Shown in pieces: positions 1 through 5,351 of a DNA stretch of 6,689 nucleotides (its first letter is position 1; each line of letters opens with the position of its first letter). Below the pieces are notes generated by a model. That model saw nothing but the letters and a program-made list of their open reading frames with translations, had not been told where the DNA came from and did not search any database. The position numbers were made by a program, and so were the translations under genes. The DNA comes from Chloroflexota bacterium (GTDB taxonomy: Bacteria; Chloroflexota; Anaerolineae; Anaerolineales; UBA11858). The stretch is from the NCBI GenBank assembly GCA_030666985.1, contig DAOUWT010000145.1, forward strand, positions 1 through 6,689, in the 5' to 3' direction.

Positions 1-1
1 A

Positions 2-52
2 GGAGAAATCTTTGCTATCGAATGCAAGATTTCTCCCTGCGGTCGAAATGAC
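2..52. repeat. REP-like hairpin with AATGACA tail
   Basis: Bases 2-15 and 24-36 form a near-perfect stem (GGAGAAATCTTTGC against GCAAGATTTCTCC, one bulged T) with an 8-base loop. The arm is followed by the tail GGTCGAAATGACA. The same build, a hairpin ending in AATGACA, occurs inside the element at 1421-1457, and TCGAAATGAC recurs on the minus strand at 2431-2440. There is no U-tract, so this is better read as a dispersed intergenic repeat than as a terminator. Between here and the doubtful ORF at 199 I see only AT-rich sequence with no gene. Confidence 0.55.
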
Positions 53-198
53 ACCTGAGCAGTTACAATTTAAGGTAATTAGAGGATAAAAAGATTTACT
101 ATGATAAATATGCGCTATTCGAGTGATAAAAAGCAGGTCTAAAATGTGCACTGGAAATATTCAACTGCTGTGAGCATACCGGCCTTACTACCCCCACC

Positions 199-396
199 TC
201 AATCAGCACATAAGTGCCCGCTGCCAGTTATGCCGCCCAAATGGGCGCGTTGATGGGCGCCAGCCAGGGTGATGATTTCAAGGTCTCTATCCATGAACTT
301 AATGTCATGGCGTACTGTATCAAGTCCAGCCGGGCTGTTCACATTGCCCGTCAAGAGACGACTGATTAGAACTCCCACTTTATGTTTGCCGGGCAA
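199..396 (-). CDS. doubtful small ORF, 65 aa, hypothetical
   Basis: This frame is open for 65 codons from a TTG and ends in TGA, downstream of the tRNA-Glu terminator. It has no Shine-Dalgarno sequence and matches no family I recognise. No signal peptide or transmembrane segment is visible. The same frame stays open upstream through the terminator hairpin, so the TTG start is arbitrary. Codon third positions show no strong bias. It may be the remnant of a decayed gene or simply chance. Homology in related genomes would be needed to accept it. Confidence 0.18.
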   Translation of the reverse strand: MPGKHKVGVLISRLLTGNVNSPAGLDTVRHDIKFMDRDLEIITLAGAHQRAHLGGITGSGHLCAD

Positions 397-438
397 ATAA
401 TAGGGTTGAGATTTTAGTACACTTAATCCTTTAAGTGC

Positions 439-467
439 AAAAAACGCCGCCTTTCAGCAGCGTTTTC
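439..467 (-). terminator. Rho-independent terminator of tRNA-Glu
   Basis: A hairpin pairs 441-450 with 457-466 (AAAACGCTGC and GCGGCGTTTT read on the minus strand) around a 6-base loop, and runs into six U residues in the minus-strand transcript. One pair is a G-U wobble on the minus strand but a C-A mismatch on the plus strand, so the minus strand is the functional direction. It begins 5 bases past the tRNA 3' end. A second small hairpin follows at 420-437 (CACTTAA, 4-base loop, TTAAGTG). Confidence 0.8.
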
Positions 468-471
468 GCAG

Positions 472-544
472 TGCCCCCACGGAGATTCGAACTCCGGTCT
501 TGACCTTGAAAGGGTCATGTCCTGGTCCCCTAGACGATGGGGGC
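472..544 (-). tRNA. trnE: tRNA-Glu (anticodon UUC)
   Basis: The full cloverleaf can be read on the minus strand. The acceptor stem GCCCCCA (538-544) pairs with TGGGGGC (473-479), and the discriminator is A at 472. The anticodon stem TGACC/GGTCA encloses the loop CTTTCAA with anticodon TTC. The T arm is CGGAG-TTCGAAT-CTCCG, with the canonical TTCGA. The gene is 73 nt and CCA is not encoded (the next bases read C, T). It carries glutamate for GAA/GAG codons and, where the C5 route exists, supplies tetrapyrrole synthesis. It has its own promoter and terminator, so it is a single-gene unit. Confidence 0.96.
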
Positions 545-555
545 GAGCGGCAGAA

Positions 556-584
556 ATTCTACCATTCCCCTATGGCATGGTCAA
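556..584 (-). promoter_or_regulatory. sigma-70 type promoter of tRNA-Glu
   Basis: On the minus strand TTGACC (579-584) is followed after exactly 17 bases by TAGAAT (556-561), five of six matches at both hexamers. Transcription would start around 549, a few bases before the tRNA 5' end at 544, which suits a short trimmed leader. The -35 box overlaps the TGA stop codon (581-583) of the THEP1-family gene, so the promoter is packed into the end of that coding region. Confidence 0.8.
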
Positions 585-1144
585 GCCTGATTTTTTCGCA
601 GAGGGATCATTTTCAAGATACGGCTTGCTAGTGGAATGGCTTGTTCGGGGATGGGGATTTCGATCACCTCGGCGTCGGGCCATTTTTCCAGCGCTATGCT
701 CAGCAAGGGGGGGCGGATGACTATGAGGGCCAGGCGATAAGCGCCAGTGTTCACAGCTTTCAGGCCATTGAGCCAGCCCTCTCCCCGCACCAGTTCCAGG
801 GGGCCGAGTTCGTCGATGATGAGCAAATCGCAGGGGATGGAGTCGCCGCTCCCAGTGGCGGCACCCAGCAGAGCGTTCCCCCACTCCACGGTGTCTTCCA
901 CGAACCCCCAGCGCGTGGTGCGTAAACCCTTGTCAGCCGGCTGCGCCAGGTGCGCCAAGCGGCGCCGCTGCCCGGTGGAGGCGTCCACGAGGTCAATGCC
1001 CACCTTGCGCTCCCCCTCGAAGACAGCGGGAGAAAGGACACCCCTGACGCTCCATCCCGCCCCACGCGCCAAGCTCGCCACCTCCCCACACAGGGTGGTT
1101 TTTCCGCGTTCAAAATCTCCGGTGATGAGCAGTCGTTTGGGCAT
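581..1144 (-). CDS. THEP1-family nucleoside-triphosphatase (DUF265)
   Basis: The 187-residue protein is a P-loop NTPase of the THEP1/DUF265 family, whose studied members hydrolyse ATP, GTP and other NTPs slowly; the cellular role is unsettled. Walker A is at residues 9-16 (GDFERGKT). It keeps G-x4-GKT but has DFER where many members have PGxG-type residues. The segment GVLSPAVFEG (35-44), then GIDLVD, and the Walker B block DLLIIDELGPLEL (106-118, D111/E112) followed by GEGW are family hallmarks, as is the later VIRPPLL. Length is normal for the family and no signal peptide or membrane segment is seen. The ATG at 1144 is the only good start; it abuts a C-rich tandem array and has no Shine-Dalgarno sequence. 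The stop overlaps the tRNA promoter. It lies about 490 bp downstream of the importer ATPase, so co-transcription is uncertain. Confidence 0.9.
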   Translation of the reverse strand: MPKRLLITGDFERGKTTLCGEVASLARGAGWSVRGVLSPAVFEGERKVGIDLVDASTGQRRRLAHLAQPADKGLRTTRWGFVEDTVEWGNALLGAATGSGDSIPCDLLIIDELGPLELVRGEGWLNGLKAVNTGAYRLALIVIRPPLLSIALEKWPDAEVIEIPIPEQAIPLASRILKMIPLRKNQA

Positions 1145-1148
1145 GGGG

Positions 1149-1234
1149 GGGATTAGGGACTAGGGACTAGGGACTAGGGATTAGGGGATTAGGCATCAGG
1201 GGAAACAGGGTATCAGTATATCAGTAGATTGGTG
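1149..1234. repeat. short tandem array, heptamer GGGACTA then octamer units
   Basis: From 1149 the plus strand reads GGGATTA, three copies of GGGACTA (1156-1176), GGGATTA, a spare G and GGGATTA, then degenerates. It continues from about 1212 as 8-base units ATCAGTAT, ATCAGTAG, ATTGGTG. The array starts four bases from the THEP1-family start codon, filling the space where a ribosome binding site would sit. It resembles the heptanucleotide STRR arrays known from filamentous cyanobacteria. The array ends where the inverted-repeat element begins. Confidence 0.8.
1215..1223 (-). promoter_or_regulatory. possible extended -10 promoter for the THEP1-family gene
   Basis: The minus strand reads TGATATACT, matching the extended -10 pattern TGnTATAAT with one mismatch. 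It arises at the junction of two octamer units. No -35 box is present at the expected distance, where the end of the inverted-repeat element lies. It would give a leader of about 60 bases made of C-rich heptamers. The match is short and could be chance. Confidence 0.25.
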
Positions 1235-1511
1235 GGGATGGTTCATAAATATGTAGACACTTTCAAAATCAATATGTCACTCCTCTAAAGAGGACTCCAT
1301 GTGCGAGGGCCTCTTCGAAGTTAGTTTTTTGTGACGCGGCATTAGCCCGTGGGCTCGCTGTGTGTGCCGTAGGCAACACCGTAATCTCCCGGTCAACGAA
1401 AGTACAGTGAAATCAGTGAGATTGCCACACCCCCAGAAAACGGGGGTTCGCAATGACATGTAGTTAATGAAAAAAGTGTCCACTAATTTCTAGCTAAAAA
1501 TGGACCATCCC
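1235..1511. mobile_element. MITE-like non-autonomous element, 277 bp
   Basis: The outer ends are inverted repeats: GGGATGGTTCAT (1235-1246) against GGGATGGTCCAT read inward on the minus strand from 1511, 11 of 12 matching. Further in, GACACTTT (1256-1263) pairs with AAAGTGTC (1473-1480), with unequal spacing. An exact 8-base direct repeat GATTGGTG flanks both ends (1227-1234 and 1512-1519), as expected of a target duplication. The interior has no convincing protein. It is dense in hairpins: CCTCT/AGAGG at 1282-1293, AGCCC/GGGCT at 1344-1355, a bulged stem at 1360-1379, and ATTGC-ACCCCC with GGGGGT-GCAAT at 1421-1454. An 8-bp duplication is used by several IS families; I cannot assign this one. 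Because the host DNA is itself an 8-bp tandem array, the direct repeat is weaker evidence than usual. Confidence 0.55.
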
Positions 1512-1650
1512 GATTGGTGCATTGGTAAATTGGTAGATCGGTGGGGGCCAGTCCCTGTTACCTAGTTTCCTGATTCCTAGTCCCTGATTTCTAGTCCCTG
1601 ATTTCTAGTCCCTGATTCCTAGTACCTGATTCCTAGTTTCCTAGCTTCCT
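1512..1650. repeat. short tandem array, octamers then heptamer pairs
   Basis: The first part continues the octamer series of the left array (ATTGGTGC, ATTGGTAA, ATTGGTAG, ATCGGTGG). It then switches to 14-base units made of two heptamers, TAGTCCC TGATTTC and TAGTCCC TGATTCC, about five copies with drift. These are opposite in orientation to the GGGACTA units at 1149-1191, so the whole 1149-1650 block is an inverted pair of arrays around octamers. The array runs into the 3' end of the ATPase gene and supplies its last codons and its stop. Confidence 0.8.
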
Positions 1651-2421
1651 CATCATCACCATCACACGCCCATTCTGCCTCTCTACCTGAATGGGAACAT
1701 TATAGATGGCGGAGAGTTTAGCTTCTGTGAAGGTCTCTTGCACGCTTCCATGCTCAACGATGCGGCCTTTGTCCATCAGGAGAACGCTGTCGGCGATGAA
1801 GGTGGCTACGTTGGGGTCGTGGGTGGTGAAGACGATGGTGATGCCGCGCGCGGACAGCTCACGGAGGACGCTCAGAATGCGGCTCTGGTTGCCAAGGTCC
1901 AGGTGGGTAGTAGGTTCATCTAGTAAGAGGATTTCGGTTTCTTGTACCAGGGCGCGGGCCAGGTGCACCATTTGGCGCTCCCCACCGCTTAGCTCTGTGA
2001 CCGGCTTATAACGCAGATGGGAGAGGTCAAGCTCATCCAAAACCCGATTGGCGATCTGAAAATCTATTCCCCGGGGCGTCTGGAAAGGGTCAAGGTATGG
2101 CGAACGCCCCAATAAGACACATTCCAAAACGGAGAAGTTGAAGGGGATGGTATCAATTTGAGAAACCAGGCCCATAATCTGGCTGATCTCGCGCTTGGAA
2201 TAATCGCGGTGGGGTTTCCCCGCTACCAAGACCTGACCGGTGTGAGGTTGGAGCAAGCCCAAAATGATGTGCAGCAGGCTTGTCTTCCCGGCTCCGTTGG
2301 GGCCTAGAATAGCGGTGACTTTTCGGGAAGGGATTTCCAAGGAAACCGCGTCAACCACATAATTGTCTTCCGGGGCATAGCGGAAGCGGATATTTTCAAG
2401 AGTTAGGGCAGTGTGGTTCAT
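1633..2421 (-). CDS. ABC importer ATPase, FecE/BtuD-like
   Basis: This is the nucleotide-binding subunit that powers uptake of an iron-chelate or corrinoid-type ligand at the inner face of the membrane. With the ATG at 2421 it has 262 residues, normal for the family. All ATPase motifs are intact: Walker A GPNGAGKTS (40-48), Q-loop Q88, signature LSGGERQ (144-150), Walker B ILLLDE (164-169), D-loop HLD and switch histidine H201. An in-frame ATG at 2466 would add 15 residues. I prefer 2421 because the conserved domain starts shortly after it, and because the extra stretch contains the bases TCGAAATGAC, also found in the REP-like tail at 43-52. Neither start has a good Shine-Dalgarno sequence. 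The C-terminal residues KLGN and the TAG stop are encoded by the tandem array. The gene follows the permease after a 154-base spacer. Confidence 0.95.
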   Translation of the reverse strand: MNHTALTLENIRFRYAPEDNYVVDAVSLEIPSRKVTAILGPNGAGKTSLLHIILGLLQPHTGQVLVAGKPHRDYSKREISQIMGLVSQIDTIPFNFSVLECVLLGRSPYLDPFQTPRGIDFQIANRVLDELDLSHLRYKPVTELSGGERQMVHLARALVQETEILLLDEPTTHLDLGNQSRILSVLRELSARGITIVFTTHDPNVATFIADSVLLMDKGRIVEHGSVQETFTEAKLSAIYNVPIQVERQNGRVMVMMRKLGN

Positions 2422-2474
2422 GTTTATAAGGTCATTTCGATATGTAAGTTCCAGATAAATAATCATCCCAAATT

Positions 2475-2524
2475 CCGTGAAGCGTGTTGCGCGAGTTCAC
2501 GTTTCACGTCTTCACGTTTCACGG
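2475..2524. repeat. TTCACGT heptamer array with inverted copy
   Basis: Four heptamers TTCACGT (2496-2502, 2503-2509, 2511-2517 and 2518-2524, the last ending in G) follow an inverted copy CCGTGAA at 2475-2481, which pairs perfectly with TTCACGG at 2518-2524. The block lies inside the operon between permease and ATPase. It is another short tandem array of the kind found in the other spacers here. Confidence 0.65.
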
Positions 2525-2528
2525 TACA

Positions 2529-2569
2529 CAGGTGCATTGCACTCCAAAAACAGGAGTGCAATGCACCTG
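2529..2569. repeat. perfect 17-bp hairpin between permease and ATPase genes
   Basis: Bases 2529-2545 are exactly complementary to 2553-2569 with a 7-base loop (AAAAACA on the plus strand). The arm contains GGTGCATTGCACTCC. It begins 6 bases past the permease stop codon. On the minus strand no U-run follows, so it is not a standard intrinsic terminator. It may be a dispersed repeat, or an RNA barrier that protects the upstream permease message and lowers ATPase expression. The exact pairing suggests recent arrival or selection. Confidence 0.8.
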
Positions 2570-2575
2570 CTAGTT

Positions 2576-3580
2576 TTAGTGTTTTCTTAGTTTCATGCCC
2601 GTACTCATCATCAGGTAAGCGAACATAAGGGCACCGAGCAATGAGGTGATGATGCCCAGGGGGATTTCGCCGGGGAAGAGGGTGCGGGCCAGGGTGTCAC
2701 AGAAGACAGTGAATATGCCTCCCAGCAGCATGGCGGCCGGCAGGGAGCGGTGTGCGCTGACCCCCGCCAATCGCCGCGCTATGTGGGGGATTATCAGCCC
2801 CACCCAGCCGATGATGCCGCTCAGGGAGGTGATGGCCGCTGTGGCGGTGACGATGGCTACCAGCAAGATCAGCCGCTCCCGCGTGAGAGAGGCCCCCAAG
2901 GAGAAGGCGGCCGCGTCGTTCAGGGAGAGGAGGTTGAGCCGCCAACGCATAAGCAGGGAGGTCACCAATCCCAAGGCCGCAAAGGGCAAAACGTAAAAGA
3001 AATCCTCCCAGCCCACAGACCAAAGCCCCCCCAGCAGCCAAAACGTGATCTCCGGGAGCTGGGTGAGGGGGTCGGCGATGTATTTAAGGACGCCCACTCC
3101 CGCAGAGAAAAGTGCCGAAATGGCAATCCCCGCCAAGACCAAACGCAGCACCCATCCCCCGTAGCGGAGGCGGCGAGCCAGCAGGTAGGTGAGGGCTAAT
3201 CCCCCCAAGCCGAAAAAGGTGGCTGTTAATTCCATGATCAGGGGGTGACGGCCTAACCAGAGGATGCTGACTGCCGCTCCAAAGGCCGCGCCTTGTGACA
3301 CTCCCAGGAAGCCCGGCTCTACAAGAGGGTTGCGGAAGATCATTTGCATGGTCAGGCCACAGGCGGAGAGTGTGCTGCCCAACAAGAGGGCAACGAGCAG
3401 GCGCGGGAGCCGCAGGTTGAGGACAAGGCGTTGGGCCAGGGTATCTTCTAGCAGCAGAGCAGGAGCCATTCCATAAGGTTTGGGGTAGCGACCCACGAAG
3501 ATAGCGATCGCCATCACTCCCAGCAAAACCAGGCCCCAGGCGAGGAGCAAACGTTTAGGGTCAGTATGCGGTTCAGGCAT
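2576..3580 (-). CDS. FecCD/BtuC-family ABC transporter permease
   Basis: The 334-residue protein is a polytopic membrane permease that would act as a homodimer, forming the translocation path for a siderophore, haem or cobalamin-type ligand. Family hallmarks are visible: LRLPRLLVALLLG (56-68) with GLTMQMIFRNPLVEPGFLG (75-93), the coupling-helix region GIIGWVGLIIPHIARRLAG (255-273) expected to contact the ATPase, and the C-terminal GEIPLGIITSLLGALMF. Numerous hydrophobic helices are spread throughout, consistent with the ten of this fold. The ATG at 3580 is supported by GGAGG seven bases upstream. The gene lies 17 bases after the binding-protein stop, so the two are almost certainly co-transcribed. 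Ligand identity cannot be read from the permease. Confidence 0.95.
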   Translation of the reverse strand: MPEPHTDPKRLLLAWGLVLLGVMAIAIFVGRYPKPYGMAPALLLEDTLAQRLVLNLRLPRLLVALLLGSTLSACGLTMQMIFRNPLVEPGFLGVSQGAAFGAAVSILWLGRHPLIMELTATFFGLGGLALTYLLARRLRYGGWVLRLVLAGIAISALFSAGVGVLKYIADPLTQLPEITFWLLGGLWSVGWEDFFYVLPFAALGLVTSLLMRWRLNLLSLNDAAAFSLGASLTRERLILLVAIVTATAAITSLSGIIGWVGLIIPHIARRLAGVSAHRSLPAAMLLGGIFTVFCDTLARTLFPGEIPLGIITSLLGALMFAYLMMSTGMKLRKH

Positions 3581-3587
3581 TGGCTAT

Positions 3588-3592
3588 CCTCC
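3588..3592 (-). promoter_or_regulatory. strong ribosome binding site of the permease gene
   Basis: The minus strand reads GGAGG (within GGGGAGG), seven bases before the ATG at 3580. It fixes the permease start. It is the only strong Shine-Dalgarno sequence among the genes here, and it lies in the one short spacer that carries no tandem array. Confidence 0.8.
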
Positions 3593-3597
3593 CCACG

Positions 3598-4686
3598 CTA
3601 GGGAATATCCCCCACCAAGAGAGGCTTCACCTCGGCCTCTATGGTGGCGGTATCCAGGCGGTAGAGGGTGGAGTAAAAATCTTCCACCTCGGTGAGGATG
3701 TTTATGTCGTGTGTGAGGTCGGGGTGAGTTTTGGTGGCCAGCCATTGGAGGCCGAGTATCCAGCGGGTGTCGGGCTGATCCCAGCTATAGAAGTCGAAGG
3801 GGAAGGCGTAGAGCTGCTCCTCCTGCACGGCCGCGAGGCTCTCCCACAGGGTATCCGCCTTGAGGTTGGCTGCTACTTGGTCGGCGTGACCGGCGTAGTC
3901 GATGATGAATATTTGATCCGGGTTCCAGGCGGCAATTTGCTCGAAGGTGACTACGGCCCAGCCATTCCCAAACTCCATCTCGGCCCAAACAGGCTTTCCG
4001 CCGGCAATTTCCACCAGCGTGGTTTGTATCCAAGTAGCGGGGGGGACGTAAAAGGCGGTTTCGCCACCCTGATCGCTGTATTCCAAGACCAGGACGCGGG
4101 GTTTTCGAGCTTCCTCGAGGCTGGCCAGACTATCTTCTACGCGCTCTACACGAGTTTGGTAGAAGCTTATAATCTCCTGGGCGCGTTCGGGGTTAGCGTA
4201 AATTTGGCCGAGCATTTCAATATCCTGGTAAAAGGCCTGGGGAGTTTCGAGGTTCAGGTAAAGGGAGGGGATGCCCAATTTTTGGAGGGGTTCTCGATAT
4301 TTTTCGGCCAGGTAGTTTTTCATAAGCACCAGGTCGGGGTTGAAGGCGGCAATTTGCTCTGGGCCGGCGTTGGCTTCTAGGGTGGCTATCTCGGGGATGG
4401 AGGCATCAATAACGGGCAAGAAATCAAAGGCGGATTGTTTGCGATTTTCAAGGCCGACGATTCTCTCAGCGGATTCGGGGAAGAGGTAGGCGGCGTCTTG
4501 AACCATGACGAGGGCTTTCCCGGCCAGGACTATGCGTTGGGGAGGCTCGGAGAGTTGAACGGTGTAGCCGGTGGCGTCGGTTATTTCTAGGGGCTGGGGA
4601 TTCTGTGGGGGCGCGGCGTTGCAGGCGGAGAGGGAGAGGAAGATTATGAGGGATACGAGGAGTGTGAGGGTAGTTTTAGTTTTCAT
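3598..4686 (-). CDS. iron-chelate/cobalamin-type binding lipoprotein
   Basis: The 362-residue protein is the extracytoplasmic ligand-binding subunit of the importer (periplasmic-binding family of FecB/BtuF). Residues 1-21 are a lipoprotein signal peptide with lipobox LSAC, so Cys22 would be lipid-anchored. The mature part has two lobes, each with the typical phrase: EQIAAFNPDLVLM (110-122) and EQIAAWNPDQIFIID (249-263). YSWDQPDTRWILGLQWLA (300-317) near the C-terminus recalls the W-D-x-P...G-x-x-W-L-A block of siderophore, haem and molybdate/tungstate (MolA-like) binding proteins. The substrate stays open. The ATG at 4686 is fixed by the signal peptide, but no Shine-Dalgarno sequence precedes it; the upstream DNA is a C-rich heptamer array. 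The gene is 54 bases after padR and 17 bases before the permease. Confidence 0.93.
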   Translation of the reverse strand: MKTKTTLTLLVSLIIFLSLSACNAAPPQNPQPLEITDATGYTVQLSEPPQRIVLAGKALVMVQDAAYLFPESAERIVGLENRKQSAFDFLPVIDASIPEIATLEANAGPEQIAAFNPDLVLMKNYLAEKYREPLQKLGIPSLYLNLETPQAFYQDIEMLGQIYANPERAQEIISFYQTRVERVEDSLASLEEARKPRVLVLEYSDQGGETAFYVPPATWIQTTLVEIAGGKPVWAEMEFGNGWAVVTFEQIAAWNPDQIFIIDYAGHADQVAANLKADTLWESLAAVQEEQLYAFPFDFYSWDQPDTRWILGLQWLATKTHPDLTHDINILTEVEDFYSTLYRLDTATIEAEVKPLLVGDIP

Positions 4687-4702
4687 AGTTAAGAGGGGGG
4701 GG

Positions 4703-4748
4703 TAGGAGTTAGGGGTTGCGAGTTAGGAGTTAGGGGGGAGTTAGGGGG
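4703..4748. repeat. heptamer array TAGGAGT/TAGGGGT
   Basis: Units TAGGAGT, TAGGGGT, TGCGAGT, TAGGAGT, TAGGGGG follow each other in 7-base phase from 4703. After GAG they continue as TTAGGGGG into the end of padR. The padR stop codon (TTA on the plus strand, 4741-4743) is part of a unit. The array fills nearly the whole 54-base spacer between padR and the binding-protein gene, where a ribosome binding site would be expected. Confidence 0.7.
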
Positions 4749-5289
4749 TTTGGAGGCGGGTTTCGCATTCGTCTAGCCAATCCTGCATGGCTTGGATTTG
4801 CCCGATGCGGAAGCTGAAAGCCTGCTGGATGATGAAGTCGGGGTTTTCGAGAGCGTCTAGTTGGGCTTGCATGCTTTCTATCCATGTTTGGCATTGGGCG
4901 CGTTGTTTTTTTATCAGATTCAATGCTATCTCTTGGCCTATCTGAAGGGCGAAGTGAAGACGTGCCAGAATTAGGAGGCGCACATGTCTGGCGACCTCTA
5001 CCGGAGTCTCAATCCAAGCGAGGAAAGCGTTTTGGCCTTTTTCTGTGAGACGGTATTGTTTGCGATCAGGGCGATTTTCAACGGGGATATATGTGGCTTC
5101 TAGTAATTTTTGTTTTTCTAGTTTTTCGAGAAGGTAATAAAGTTTACTCCTTTTTACTTGCCAAATCAGGGAAAGACTCTCCATGTCGTGTATTTTTTTG
5201 TAAATATCATATCCGTGGGCGGGGTTTTGATATAACATGCCCAATAAAACGTATTCAATTGTGGGGGGAGGGTGGTTTATGTGCGACAT
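4741..5289 (-). CDS. PadR-family transcriptional regulator
   Basis: The 182-residue protein has an N-terminal winged helix (about residues 10-88): LLGMLYQNPAHGYDIYKKI (15-33), the helix containing SKLYYLLEKLEKQKLLE (48-64), and the wing with DRKQYRLTEKG (75-85). A helical C-terminal domain (about 95-178, Vir_act_alpha_C type) would mediate dimerisation. PadR proteins are mostly repressors released by small ligands. It is the first gene of the importer unit with the binding-protein gene 54 bases downstream, so the likely role is local control of the importer and of itself. Pairing PadR with a FecBCD-type importer is less usual than with drug exporters. The ATG at 5289 gives the expected N-terminus but has no clear Shine-Dalgarno sequence. 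Confidence 0.93.
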   Translation of the reverse strand: MSHINHPPPTIEYVLLGMLYQNPAHGYDIYKKIHDMESLSLIWQVKRSKLYYLLEKLEKQKLLEATYIPVENRPDRKQYRLTEKGQNAFLAWIETPVEVARHVRLLILARLHFALQIGQEIALNLIKKQRAQCQTWIESMQAQLDALENPDFIIQQAFSFRIGQIQAMQDWLDECETRLQTP

Positions 5290-5351
5290 ATTCAGATGTT
5301 GAGTATTTAATAGTTGAATAGGATTTTATCATGGAATGGTGTGTTGGTAAA
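5289..5351 (-). promoter_or_regulatory. candidate padR promoter and operator
   Basis: On the minus strand TTTACC (5346-5351) is followed after 17 bases by TAAAAT (5323-5328): four and five matches to the sigma-70 hexamers. Transcription would begin near 5316. From there to the start codon lies an inverted repeat TATTCA (5289-5294) / TGAATA (5315-5320), with an AT-rich core TATTTAATA (5304-5312) inside. That placement over the start site and leader would suit autorepression by PadR. The -35 hexamer falls in the first unit of the octamer array. All of this is pattern-based. Confidence 0.45.

Noticed and set aside
1277..1483. 68-codon minus-strand frame inside the inverted-repeat element
   Set aside because: It runs through hairpin stems, has no family features, and lies wholly inside a repeat element.
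1145..1650. CRISPR array
   Set aside because: Units are 7, 8 or 14 bases with no unique spacers of 30 bases or so and no cas genes; it is a simple tandem array.
2422..2466. Upstream ATG start of the ATPase at 2466
   Set aside because: The extra 15 residues precede the conserved domain and include the 10-mer TCGAAATGAC shared with the REP-like tail; the start at 2421 fits the family better, though the longer form is not excluded.
2529..2569. Intrinsic terminator after the permease gene
   Set aside because: The stem is strong, but no U-tract follows on the coding strand and the ATPase gene of the same transporter lies downstream.
3580..4380. 266-codon plus-strand frame opposite the binding-protein gene
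   Set aside because: It is the antisense shadow of a well-supported gene with signal peptide and conserved lobes; composition alone keeps it open.
4687..4740. Possible cobalamin or other riboswitch before the binding-protein gene
   Set aside because: The spacer is only 54 bases of heptamer repeats; no B12-box-like motif or aptamer-sized structure fits.
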